In this document: positions 35,612-46,440 of the stretch, piece after piece
How the letters are laid out: every line of letters begins with the position of its first letter
How positions within the stretch are numbered: position 1 is the stretch's first letter
NCBI RefSeq assembly: GCF_900700375.1
Contig: NC_041721.1
Span: 5,533,489-5,597,488 of the forward strand
Length of the DNA stretch: 64,000 bases
Origin: Denticeps clupeoides
Lineage: Eukaryota; Chordata; Actinopteri; Clupeiformes; Denticipitidae
Direction of reading: 5' to 3'
Position numbers and translations under genes: made by a program
The notes under the pieces: model-generated
What the model saw: the letters and a program-made list of their open reading frames with translations, nothing else
What the model was told of the DNA's origin: nothing
The model's database searches: none

Positions 35612-35920
35612 TGTCAGGATTGCCTGCAGCTGGGCTCCACACCGGAATCCAATCCTGACGCCCCATAAATGCCGGAAGTTTCCGCTCGTTCGGGGTCGCT
35701 GGCATTTTCGTGAACTTCAGTTGGTAACACTGTTTGTAATTTGAGTTCTGGCAATCGCCACACGCCTACGGGTTAGTTTTAGTTTATCTGTATTTAAGTT
35801 AAATCGTTTTCGGCCACCGCGCCATTGTTTCTTTGAGTTTATTGTTTGTTTATAAATAAAACCCTTCCCAACATGTCAGACTTCTGCGCTTCCTTCCCTC
35901 ATAAGTCCGTAGACGTGACA
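35612..35920 (+). repeat. 3' LTR of the 32.5-kb element
   Basis: Same length as the 5' copy and about 98% identical by eye. Confidence 0.85.
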
Positions 35921-35925
35921 TCGCG

Positions 35926-36304
35926 TCAGAATATCGCGTCAGAACATCGCGTCACACATCGCGTCATTCTGCACCTCTCTCTAGAATATACAGTATTATC
36001 AAAACATAAAAAAATTTTCACTAAATAACACACATACAAAATATTCCAAATATGTACATAATTTAGAATGAAAAAATAAATAACTTTTTGCACACCAACC
36101 CCACGCACCTCTCACAACTCACAGCATGTGTCCAAGAGAACTGAACCGGGTCTCCAACCCACTAACCCAAGGGCACGGCCGCATCCAAACAACTGTCGGG
36201 GGGGTGATCAAAGTTTTATAACCCACATAACTTTTTACAATAACCATAAATTGAACAAATAAAGTACAGGAACATATTTCACGTAACCAGAAACATGAAC
36301 ACAC
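35926..36304. other. Duplicated spacer, no gene
   Basis: Continues the spacer interrupted by the LTR element. Matches 16085-16465 and 44126-44490. Confidence 0.5.
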
Positions 36305-36696
36305 TTTTGACTTTTTTGCTCTTTTGTCTGATTGTCGAGTGTCTTCTGATGCTCCTGGTTCAGGTTGTGCTGCTGCATCTTCATGCTGAGCCTTTCCAGG
36401 GCTCCACAGAAGTCCTGATCTCGGGGGCTTGGCTGGGTATTTTGTTTGGGGAGCTTCTTTATCATCTCTACAAACTACAAAAAGAAGGAGTCATATTAAT
36501 ATTATTAACAGTAATATTATGCATGTGTTGTCTGCTCTGAGATATTTGGCTTGTTTTACATAAAAATAAAATGTACCTGAATTGAAATGCCATATTTTTG
36601 CTTTGATGCTGGTTTTTCAGTTTTCTTCCTCACATTCAGACTGAGACTCTCCACCATGAGCTGCTGGTTGTGGCGATTGCCTGTCAGGATCTGCAC
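36305..36696 (-). pseudogene. Orphan 3' exons of an R1/R2-type receptor
   Basis: Two minus-strand exon blocks with good acceptors: about 36577-36696 (DPDRQSPQPAAHGGESQSEC, then an in-frame TGA) and 36305-36474 (truncated last exon, ending at KKSK). They match R1 exons 11 and 12 but stand alone, cut off from any receptor body by the GC-rich block and LINE fragment. They are leftovers of the tail region of the gene that gave rise to R4. Confidence 0.6.
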
Positions 36697-36714
36697 CTAA
36701 AAAAATATATTTTT

Positions 36715-37041
36715 TGAACCTACCTGGCCCATCGGTTAAGACGGGATTCCATGCTCCCCTACCGTCCTGACGCCCAAGACCTACTCCTGTCCAGTCCCAG
36801 ATCCCGGACCATCCTGAAACCCACCGTCTTCCGGTTCTCCTCTGCCCCGGTCCCTCCCAAAGATCCCGAACTGACTCCCCGCTGCGTTGCAGCGCGTCCA
36901 TTGCTTCCTCATTCCTCGCCGGCCAGGCGCCTCCGGTCCTCCTGCCCCGCTCGCCCAGTGTCCTCTCCCGGTACGACAGCTTATCCCCACGCCCAAAGTA
37001 TGTCTGCAAGTATGTCATCGAATTCCCCCTGTGACACTTCT
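36715..37041. repeat. GC-rich block of unknown origin at the duplication join (also 44890-45228)
   Basis: About 330 bases, clearly GC-richer than the surroundings, open on both strands over about 110 codons but without a recognisable domain. It is present only at the two unit junctions and may be a piece of a retroelement. I cannot name it. Confidence 0.4.
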
Positions 37042-37600
37042 CCTAAACACCACCAAGACCAAGGAGCTCATTGTGGACTTCAGGAGGGAGAGAAGAGGCT
37101 TGCATGATCCCATCCACATCAATGGGATGACTGTGGAGCCTGTTACATCCTTCAAGTTCCTGGGGACCCACATCTCAGAGGACCTGTCCTGGAGCATTAA
37201 CACCTCCAGCCTGGTCAAGAAGGCTCACCAGCGCCTCTTCTTCTTGAGAACATTAAAATAGAACCAGCTACCCACTACCATCCTGTTGAACTTCTTCCGC
37301 TCTACAATAGAGAGCATCCTAACCAGCTGTCTCACAGTGTGGTATGGAAGCTGCACTGTTGCTGAGCGTAAGGCGATGCAGCGGGTGGTGAAAACTGCCC
37401 AGCGCATCACAGGGACTCCACTTCCATCCATTGAGGAAATCCAGAGGAAGCACTGCCTGCATCGCGCTCGCAGTATTCTTAAGGACTCCTCCCACCCGGC
37501 CCACGAACTGTTCTCTCTCCTGCCTTCAGGCAGACGGTTCAGGCTACCACAGACAAGAACCAGCAGACTTAGGAACTGCTTTTTTTCCCAGAGCTGTGTA
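37042..37600 (+). mobile_element. LINE fragment at start of unit 2
   Basis: Starts mid-ORF at [20 protein letters not shown] and runs without the nested element to the same 3' cut as at 26825 (GAGCTGTGTACTACTAG). A TAG codon interrupts the frame at 37258. Confidence 0.85.
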
Positions 37601-37900
37601 CTACTAGATATAAAGAAACCGATCAAATCATTAAACACTCACACTTCAGATACACAAAATGCACACATCTCAAACATTTTATTCCAGTGGGATCATGAAG
37701 TACAGAAGGATGATTACGGGGGTGCAGTGGTTTGCAGTGTAGGAGATCCGTCCTTGGCTTGTGTGAATATGAGTGTGTAAATATGAACAATGTAAGGCCT
37801 TTTTTCATGTCTGCATCTGGTGCTGGCCCGGCAAATCTGTCAAATATTAAAAGTCAATGTGGACCCTGAGCTAAAATGTTTGGCCACCCCTTGCATACAA

Positions 37901-39450
37901 GTTAACACATGTTCTTTATAAAGACTGCTGCATTCTTAATAACCTTCAATCCTACAGTTATACACACAGGATACCACACAATATATTCACTTATCACTAC
38001 AATAGTGATTTTTTTTTGACATGCAGTGTAAAAATCCTGTTGGACCCTGCTGGAGTTGTACCAGAAGGTCACCCAAACATTATGGCCCATCTCTGCTGAA
38101 GCCACAACAGGACCTTCAGACTCAGCAGTCCACTACTTGGGGTACTCGCACGTATCAAATGATCTGATGTCTCCAAAAATGCACAGTTACCATCATGGCC
38201 TTTGGACCATGATCATGGACAGCAAAATGAGAATTTCATTGCACACAGGAATACTAATTTCTACAGGACATATGACAAATGCTTTGAATGTTGAATAGAG
38301 GTTCCCACATAAAATGTCGAGACACCTGGTTCTTTGTTAGCAGGGAATGGGAATGTATATTGATTTGAATGTGAAAGTCATTGTGAAACAATGCAGCACA
38401 GCACATGGTGACACAACGACATGTGTCCTCTGCTTTTAACCATCACCCTTGGTGATTTGGTCTGGGATTTGAACCGGCAACCTTCTGATTACGATGCCGC
38501 TTCCTTAACCGCTAGGCAAAGAATATAGGTTATAGGTTAACTTTACAGCAAACAATAAACGTGTCTGAGTAACTCTTCATTATTTACATTCAAAATAAAA
38601 GCACTGGAGCGTTTAAATGACTTTTTTTTCTGGTGACAGAAGAGAGCTGGTACAAATGACAGATGAAGCTATTTACACATGTGTTTCCCATATTCAGTTA
38701 TCTAAGCCTCATTTGAGACACAGAGCATCAAAGCTTTGTTCAGAGACCTTTTTTGGAGCTGCTGGGAAGAGGATCATTTTTGTTTCCTCAAATTCAAAGT
38801 CCATTTGTCTTTACTGTTTAAGGAGTTGCCTTTTAAAAACTATGAGACTGAAATTTCGAAAGCTAAGAGACCAAATCCACTGTTCTGGAGGAATAATGAG
38901 TGATGATGGCACAGATCCATACCCAAGAGCAGGCTGAGACATGCTGAGACAAGATAACAGCAGATCCATCATCACGTGATCCATCATCAAAAGTTCCAGC
39001 ATACATGCAGTAAGACTGATTGTTTCAGTGTCTTGGATTGCGTGTGTTATGGAGACTTGTCATGCCGCTGGTCATATGCCATGGAAGACTCCTTCTCATT
39101 GCCAGGTTCGAGGGTTCGAAGGACCTTTTTTCTTGCAGAAATAAGGGAAATAGATATCAGTGCTTAATCTGTCACATGACAACAGTTCTTTCCAGCTATT
39201 TGTGTTGGGGACGGCCCAATGTGGAACGCCGAGTTTCATTTATGGTTTTATATGTTTCTCCCTGTGTGTAATGAACACATCTAGAGAACATATAACAATT
39301 TAACATAACTGTAATAATGCTGTGTTCTACATAAATGTGAGATTTATGTGTGCACACTGTAAGATCCCATGCTTGGAGGTGTCCTGACTGTTCACAGAAG
39401 AAGAAGAACCCACTTCAGTAGTGATGCTGATTCAAACCGCTCTTACTACG
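37901..39450. other. Unit 2 spacer downstream of R4, no gene
   Basis: As in unit 1, with an extra segment (38332-38560) that contains a SINE-A. Confidence 0.5.
38370..38518 (-). repeat. SINE-A copy
   Basis: GTGAAAGTCATTGTGAAACA through GGGATTTGAACCGGCAACC (reverse box B) to ACCGCTAGGC. Also present in unit 3 at 46912-47065, absent from unit 1. Confidence 0.75.
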
Positions 39451-39618
39451 GATTGAAAGTCACTCTGCATAAAGGCGTCTGATAAATGCCATGAATGTAA
39501 AGTGTACCTGGACTAATTTGCTCCAGAATTCATATTACTATCATGTGGTGGTACGTTTTCATGAGTCTCTTCCTCCTTGTGTTCTGTGTCACAGTCTGGT
39601 AATTCCTGCATCAGACCA

Positions 39619-41813
39619 TCACTGTGAATCATTTCTACTTGAGGTCTCTCTTCTTCTACACTGTCCTGCTTGTTTGTCTTTGTCACATTTTAGTTCATGA
39701 GTAGAACACAAGTTAAAGTATTTGGAGTTTTTATTCATTTTATTACGGCTGCATGAATTGTGATTTTTCACCTTCATCTTCATCACTGGTGTCTGTATCT
39801 TTGTTTGGTTGTTGGTTCTTGTCTTCAAACTCCTGTCTGACTGGCTCAGAGGTCTCATCAGTGATTCTTAGTTCTTCTGTAATAAAATAATACAGAATAA
39901 TGAAGTAAAATGCTAACACACATTTAAGACATTCTATTTTAAACATCTGCAATTTAAAGATTGATTATTAATAACATGCTTTTTTATTGAGACTTACCTG
40001 GACTCTTATCTTGATATTTTTTTAAATAATTTTCTGTGTTGCCTTGTTCGATGATTGACAGATCCACATTAATGGAGTTCGACTTGCTTTTGTAAACATC
40101 ACCATGTTTCTGTTTTACTTCCTTCTTTTTATCAGGCTGATGGTGGTTCAAACATCTCTCCTTTTCACCCTCTTGTACCTGATCCATATCCTGGTTGGGC
40201 TCAGTTCTCTCCTCATCACTCTCTTTATTATAATGAGTCTTGTGGTTTTGTGGTAAGATGCTCACAGCAGACATTACAAGACGATCAGCAGTGGAAGGTT
40301 CTGAGCTGCACTTACCTCTGCGAGACTGTGGGCGCTTAAAAACCAACAGTACAACAAGAACCAATACCAGCAGAATGAGAAGTAGAAGGAGAGATCCAAC
40401 AACAGAACCAACCAGGAAAATGGTGCGATCTTTGGACACACACACAAAAGAAATCAGGAATGAAGGCAAATAAAGATCAGAAGAGGCTCTTGGTTCCTCA
40501 CCTCTAGTAGAACAGTCTCCAGCTGTGTAACTCTGCTTCTCCTCACTAACTGGGTTCTTCACCAGACAGGTGTAGCTGGAACCCAGGTTCTCTCCACTGA
40601 TCTGTATCGGGTTCCTGTTCTCTGGGTTCTGTAGTCCAGGTCCTGTCCAGCTGTAACTGAGGAGAGGACCGTCTGCTTCACAGAGCAGAGTTACTGTAGA
40701 TCCTGTTACATCACAGCTGATCCTGGTGTTCCTCACAGGGTCTATATATAACATATATAAATAATCACATATCTTTTAAAAACATTTTTAGAAAAACATA
40801 CATTCCCCAAACCACTTTTATTTTATTTCTTACCAATAACATCCACTTGTTGAGTGAACCTCTTTATTTTTCTATCAATAATAATTTCTGCTTCATACAG
40901 TCCACTGTCGGCTGGTGTCACCCTACTGACGGTGACATCGCCTGTTTCTGTGTTCAGCTGAGTCCGCTGTTTGAACTGTAAATATTCTGAGATCCGTGGT
41001 CTTGTCCTGTCCCACTCCACCATCTTGTTACCTTTGTGTTTCCACAGGATGTATTCTTTATTTCCCCTGATGTTTGGATACAACAGCAAGTTCCTATTTG
41101 TCTCAGCATGGAGGATATCTGATGCAGCACCTTCAAAAATAATATTTAGTATGGTTATTACTCAGAAACATTTATTAAAGAATGAAATACAAAAGTTGAG
41201 TCAAAATAACTTTACAAAAAGCTCCACCCTTTACAGACCTGTAAATGGCAGCCAGACAGATGGGACTAAATCTGAGGAATGTAACATGACAACATTGGGC
41301 AGGAGTCACGTCATTCTCATACTGGGTGGAGGGGGCAATGCCCCAAAAAACGCCCCTTCTGCTCCACTAACATGAAAAGACCCTACAGAGCTTTCATGCC
41401 AAACATGCTTCCTCACATTTATTTTTAATGCCTATTGGTAGATACATCAGTCATTTTTTTAATAATGTGTTTATAATGTTTTAAGCCCAGGATTTTAAAA
41501 GTTTTAATTTAAATAAAAGCCAGTCAAGTTGGTTATCAGTTAGAAATCAGTCAAGTACCCTTTACTATTTACATAAAAAATGGCACTTTATTTGTCATTA
41601 TTAGAGATTTAGTTATAAAGAATAAAATGATTTTATGACAATCCGTTTTAGCGTTAATTGTCCTTGTTGAGGTTCGGGTGAAAAGTTCAGATTTTTTGTA
41701 ATAACAAGAGCAGACGATTGCAGAAATGAGCAAACTTGATAAAAATGAAGATGTCCCTCACCTGAAGCTGCCTGCAGAATAATGCAGACAGATGGAATAA
41801 TGTAGAAGTTCAT
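39619..41813 (-). CDS. R4: complete CD2/SLAM-like Ig receptor, short tail
   Basis: Seven exons close in frame as 363 codons: 41762-41813 (leader MNFYIIPSVC...), 40834-41130 (V, residues about 18-116), 40502-40741 (C2, 117-196), 40316-40429 (membrane, 197-234), 39998-40222, 39772-39876, and 39619-39677 (ending RNDSQ, stop). V has ILWKHKGNK and ADSGLYEAEI and lacks the cysteine pair; C2 has four cysteines but CDVTGST, so the NxT sequon of R1-R3 is gone. The helix is Leu/Val-rich and followed by FKRPQSRRGK. The tail is charged (ESDEERTEPNQ, KKKEVKQKHGD, TENYLKKYQDKSPG) with tyrosines but no TxYxxV/I switch motif. Its V exon is nearly that of R1. Probably a leukocyte surface receptor; alternative splicing to the orphan exons at 36.3-36.7 kb is possible. 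Confidence 0.75.
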
Positions 41814-41851
41814 TGGAAACAGCAGATCAGAAGACCTTTTTAAAGTAAGAA

Positions 41852-41864
41852 GAAATGAAAGTGA
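41852..41864 (+). promoter_or_regulatory. IRF/ISRE-like site upstream of R4
   Basis: GAAATGAAAGTGA, 39 bases upstream of the R4 start codon. Confidence 0.3.
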
Positions 41865-41935
41865 TGTGACAAAAGTAACCTGTGAAACAGGTTCTAGAAT
41901 CTAGAAGAGTCGATCCGCCTTCTACACACGTCATT

Positions 41936-42423
41936 CTGCCTTGTGCAGGCAGTAAATTGGCCTATAGTTCCCTCTAGTGGTTGTCTCGTAATATTATTTT
42001 TGGTTACTCTGAAAACGGGAGAATAAGAATCCAGATGGCGGAACATAGTGCCGAAGCATTCCCGTATTGAGCAAGAATGTTGTTGCTTTGGACAAGATTT
42101 GTCTGTAAGTATTGGTTATGACGAGATAAGCACTTTCTTTTTGTTTTGTGTTTACGATATAATTATTTGTATATTAGTAGCGTTAGAAATGTGTATTTTG
42201 TGTTAGTTTGCTGTGCGCATGTAACGAGCTAATTTGCTATGTTATTTAGCTGATCGTCACATTTGTATTTTTTCAGTTTTACGATGGTCATAGAGAAGGC
42301 AATGGTCAGAGGCCATTCTTCAATAAATCAGCACAGAAAAGCAAATACAAGTCTGTTTATTGGAGCATCGTTATCTCGCTGTCTAGCTGGTGGAGACTAG
42401 AAAACCCAGAGCGAGGGCAGCAT
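41936..42423 (+). mobile_element. 488-bp insertion with 10-bp target duplication, family unknown
   Basis: Relative to units 1 and 3, extra sequence lies between two copies of ACACGTCATT (41926-41935 and 42424-42433). The insert begins CTGCCTTG and ends GGGCAGCAT, a short imperfect inverted repeat (CTGCC/GGCAG). It holds no frame worth noting. A 9-11-bp target duplication fits Mutator-like DNA elements, but the ends are too short for certainty. Confidence 0.6.
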
Positions 42424-42706
42424 ACACGTCATTAATAGTACAGGTTAAACTTTAGACATCAAGACTTTAGCAGCTTGTAGATTTTTAGTTTTAACACTCT
42501 GCAGTTCAGAAAAGCAGATTTTTCCTTCAGAGCCTAATCGGTCAAAACGTCAGTCCCTTGTAGTGGATTATGGGTATTCTTGGAAAAGGAATGAGATTCT
42601 ATAATCATATAATATTCTATTCTATCTATAGGCTTTAGGGTTTCTACAGCACCCTGCGTATGGGTCTTCTGGACCAGAATCTCTGCCTCTGTAAACCTGT
42701 CTGAAT

Positions 42707-43080
42707 GTCACGACTGAGGGGGGTGATGGAATGATGGACACCCAGGGTAGGGAAAAGGAACACAGTTTATTTGGGTACACATAAAGGGAGTGGGCAAAAA
42801 CAAGGCACCACACCTTAAACTGAAAACAGTCCCCTCTGGTGCCACGGTGTTCGTCTCTGTAGGGCTGCAGATCAACTGCTAATGAACTACACAATCCAGG
42901 GAGACACAGGGAAACGGGAACCCTCAGGCTGTGTGTTGGAGAACCGCTCTGCCCGTCCGTGATGCAGCCTGGTGATACTGGACCCCAATCATGCCGGGAT
43001 TATCAGCGTCAGTTGAGCGTGATCAGGCCTCGCTCCTCAGGGGCGCCAGCACCCCATGTGATGCCCAGGGGAATCGGAAC
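42707..43080 (-). mobile_element. LTR-like fossil, unit 2 copy
   Basis: Paralogue of 14468-14845 and 31083-31440. Confidence 0.5.
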
Positions 43081-43099
43081 GTTAATTAATCTACAATCG

Positions 43100-43435
43100 G
43101 TCACGTCCCCGTCTAGGTGAATGTGTGATGTGGGAATACACAGATACCAGGCCCAAGCGAAATATTGTGCTTTTATTTACAGTGAGCAGTGAACAAAACT
43201 CCAAAACTTTCCTCTCGCCACCGCCTCCTCCTCCAGCTCCACAACAATGAGACCCAACTGGTGGTTGGAATGTCTCCTTAAGTACTCCAGTCCTGTGCGT
43301 TGACTGGCTGGCAGTTGACGAGGGAATCTGTGGGCGGAACCATAATCCCAATCTCCGCCCAGCAGACAGCATAAGAGGGAAACACGCACAAACACAGAGC
43401 ACCCCAAACCATTCTACGGCCCAAAGGACGTAACA
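43100..43435 (-). mobile_element. Solo LTR fossil, unit 2 copy
   Basis: 336 bp flanked by AATCG (43095-43099, 43436-43440). Third copy of the 14861 insertion. Confidence 0.7.
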
Positions 43436-43440
43436 AATCG

Positions 43441-44489
43441 CAAATCTACAGATGTTGTACATACAGATCTACAATAGTTTTTTCAGAAATTCTCTCAGTA
43501 ACATAAAAACCAATCCCGTCATGCCTTAATTGCAATGATGTATAATAAAAAAATAAATAAAAGGGTGGAGAACAGAATGGTGCAGGTCCACTGGGACAAT
43601 TAAGAAAAAAAAATGTGAATATTAAAAAGAAAACTACCATGGCACATGAAAACATGTCCTATAATGCAGGACAACCTGTGTCCCGGCTGGAGTTTCAGAG
43701 ACCTCACCGGCCTGGACCTTCCGGCGACCCAGAAAAAACGCACAGGGCCTGTCCCTGCGTGACCTGGGTGAAGGTTCGGGAACACACGCCCGCCCTACCC
43801 TCCCCAACAGCAAGGTGGTGCTCCAGGACCTTCTCCCTTCAGTCTTTCAACCTCAAGGCTGGAGCCCCTAACCCATACTGCACCCCCCAAAAAACTGTTT
43901 GGGATGCACACTGTGGAAGGGATTCTTGAAGGGCTGTGGAACCTTTTTTTGTTGATGTCAATACATTTCATTTGCAATATTCAAAATAACCAAACACATT
44001 TGACTTATTAATATATATTTAGACTTTATTGCTTTTTTTTTTTCTTCTTCCTCGAACCGCAAATGATGATCTGACACCAAGAGATTAGCAGTGCCACGTG
44101 TATTCTGTTCAAAAGCAAGGTCGCGTCAGAACATCGCGTCACACATTGCGTCATTCTTCACCTCTCTACAATATACAGTACTATCAAAACATAAAAAAAT
44201 ATTCACTAAATAACACACATACAAAATATTCCAAATATGCACATAATTTAGAATGAAAAAATAAATAACTTTTTGCACACCAACCCCACGCACCTCTCAC
44301 AACTCACGCCATGTGTCCAAGAGAACTGAACCGGGTCTCCAACCCACTAACCCAAGGGCACGGCCGCATCCAAACAACTGTCGGGGGGGTGATCAAAGTT
44401 TTATAACTCACATAACTTTTTCCAATAACCATAAATTGAACAAATAAAGTACAGGAACATATTTCACGTAACCAGAAACATGAACACAC
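43441..44489. other. Duplicated spacer, no gene
   Basis: Contains the empty version of the LTR-element site near 44120 (GGTCGCGTCAGAACATCGCG). No coding feature. Confidence 0.5.
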
Positions 44490-44880
44490 TTTTGACTTTT
44501 TTGCTCTTTTGTCTGATTGTTGAGTGTCTTCTGATGCTCCTGGTTCAGGTTGTGCTGCTGCATCTTCATGCTGATCCTTTCCAGGGCTCCACAGAAGTCC
44601 TGATCTCAGAGGCTTGGCTTTATATTTTGTTTGGGGAGCTTCTTTATCATCTCTACAAACTACAAAAGAAGGAGTCATATTAATATTATTAACAGTAATA
44701 TTATGCATGTGTTGTCTGCTCTGAGATATTTGGCTTGTTTTACATAAAAATAAAATGTACCTGAATTGAAATGCCATATTTTTGCTTTGATGCTGGTTTT
44801 TCAGTTTTCTTCCTCACATTCAGACTGAGACTCTCCACCATGAGCTGCTGGTTGTGGCGATTGCCTGTCAGGATCTGCAC
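44490..44880 (-). pseudogene. Orphan 3' exons of an R1/R2-type receptor, second set
   Basis: Copy of 36305-36696: about 44761-44880 (DPDRQSPQPAAH..., ending at a TGA) and 44490-44659 (last-exon start, CRDDKEAPQTKYKAKPLRSG, cut at KKSK). Confidence 0.6.
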
Positions 44881-45228
44881 CTAAAAAAATATTATATTTT
44901 TTGAACCTACCTGGCCCATCGGTTAAGACGGGATTCCATGCTCCCCTACCGTCCTGACGCCCAAGACCTACTCCTGTCCAGTCCCAGATCCCGGACCATC
45001 CTGAAACCCACCGTCTTCCGGTTCTCCTCTGCCCCGGTCCCTCCCAAAGATCCCGAACTGACTCCCCGCTGCGTTGCAGCGCGTCCATTGCTTCCTCATT
45101 CCTCGCCGGCCAGGCGCCTCCGGTCCTCCTGCCCCGCTCGCCCAGTGTCCTCTCCCGGTACGACGGCTTATCCCCACGCCCAAAGTATGTCTGCAAGTAC
45201 GTCATCGAATTCCCCCTGTGACACTTCT

Positions 45229-45879
45229 CCTAAACACCACCAAGACCAAGGAGCTCATTGTGGACTTCAGGAGGGAGAGAAGAGGCTTGCATGATCCCAT
45301 CCACATCAATGGGATGACTGTGGAGCCTGTTACATCCTTCAAGTTCCTGGGGACCCACATCTCAGAGGACCTGTCCTGGAGCATTAACACCTCCAGCCTG
45401 GTCAAGAAGGCTCACCAGCGCCTCTTCTTCTTGAGAACATTAAAATAGAACCAGCTACCCACTACCATCCTGTTGAACTTCTTCCGCTCTACAATAGAGA
45501 GCATCCTAACCAGCTGTCTCACAGTGTGGTATGGAAGCTGCACTGTTGCTGAGCGTAAGGCGATGCAGCGGGTGGTGAAAACTGCCCAGCGCATCACAGG
45601 GACTCCACTTCCATCCATTGAGGAAATCCAGAGGAAGCACTGCCTGCATCGCGCTCGCAGTATTCTTAAGGACTCCTCCCACCCGGCCCACGAACTGTTC
45701 TCTCTCCTGCCTTCAGGCAGACGGTTCAGGCTACCACAGACAAGAACCAGCAGACTTAGGAACAGCTTTTTTTCCCAGAGCTGTTTCCTTGCTGAACTCC
45801 TCTGCCCCCCCATACATTCCTGATAATCACTGCACTGTACTACTCCTGCACATATCACTTTGTCCTGCACATATCACTT

Positions 45880-45965
<86 letters not shown>

Positions 45966-46142
45966 AAGTGATATGTGCAGGACAAAGTGATATGTGCATA
46001 TAAGTTATATATATATATAACTTATTTGAACTGTATCCTGCACTTGCTGCTTATTGCACTTCTGGTTAGACCTAAACTACATTTCGTTGCCCTGTACTTG
46101 TACATGTGTAATGACAATAAAGTTGAATCTAATCTAATCTTT
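45229..46142 (+). mobile_element. LINE fragment with its full 3' UTR at start of unit 3
   Basis: The same LINE as at 37042, but the 3' part is complete: after the coding end near 45820 come about 300 bases ending in GACAATAAAGTTGAATC and an AATCT repeat tail at 46125-46140. Units 1 and 2 have lost this stretch between GAGCTGT and GTACTACTAG. A microsatellite and inverted repeat sit inside the UTR. Confidence 0.85.
45850..46020. repeat. Inverted repeat around (TA)n(CA)n
   Basis: CACATATCACTTTGTCCTGC and CACATATCACTTTATGTG on the left are mirrored by CACATAAAGTGATATGTGC and AGGACAAAGTGATATGTGC on the right. The centre is a TA run (45885-45910) followed by a CA run (45911-45961). Confidence 0.85.
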
Positions 46143-46440
46143 GTACTACTAGATATAAAGAAACCGATCAAATCATTAAACACTCACACTTCAGATACAC
46201 AAAATGCACACATCTCAAACATTTTATTCCAGTGGGATCATGAAGTACAGAAGGATGATTACGGGGGTGCAGTGGTTTGCAGTGTAGGAGATCCGTCCTT
46301 GGCTTGTGTGAATATGAGTGTGTAAATATGAACAATGTAAGGCCTTTTTTCATGTCTGCATCTGGTGCTGGCCTGGCAAATCTGTCAAATATTAAAAGTC
46401 AATGTGGACCCTGAGCTAAAATGTTTGGCCACCCCTGGCA

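Larger units (their letters stand above)
32517..35920 (+). mobile_element. Non-autonomous gag-type LTR retroelement fossil, Ty3/gypsy-like
   Basis: Two 309-bp direct repeats (32517-32825 and 35612-35920) begin TGTCAGGATT and end TGACA. They enclose 2.8 kb of GC-rich sequence and are flanked by the 5-bp duplication TCGCG (32512-32516, 35921-35925). A purine tract (GGAGGGGGGGCT) precedes the 3' repeat. The repeats differ at roughly six places, about 2%, so the insertion is young. The paralogous spacers at 16080 and 44120 show the empty site, confirming insertion into unit 1 alone. The internal region has one gag-like segment and a 45-bp tandem repeat; I see no protease, reverse transcriptase, RNase H or integrase, so it must have moved with help from another element. 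Structurally it looks whole for its kind. Confidence 0.85.
24823..37041. repeat. Segmental duplication unit 1 (carries R3)
   Basis: Sequence from mid-LINE (CTTCTCCTAAACACCACCAA) through R3, LTR relics and orphan exons is repeated almost unchanged as unit 2 (37042-45228), and in part as unit 3 (45229 to about 49318). The join between units is visible at 37041/37042 and 45228/45229, where the GC-rich block runs straight into mid-LINE sequence. Unit 1 is longer because of the nested LINE and the 3.4-kb LTR element. Confidence 0.85.
37042..45228. repeat. Segmental duplication unit 2 (carries R4)
   Basis: About 8.2 kb paralogous to unit 1. It lacks the 3.4-kb LTR element and nested LINE but has a private 488-bp insertion at 41936-42423. 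Confidence 0.85.

Noticed and set aside
32751-35744. A 997-codon open frame and long antisense frames as a host gene
   Set aside because: They lie inside the LTR element; GC-rich repeats leave many frames open, and part of the frame is LTR sequence.
39998-40222. ITSM/ITIM in R3-R5 tails (TENYLKKY, GDVYKSK)
   Set aside because: The residues around the tyrosines do not fit TxYxxV/I or the ITIM pattern.
45850-46020. microRNA hairpin
   Set aside because: The loop is a long microsatellite in a LINE 3' UTR; the structure is explained by simple repeats and an inverted copy.
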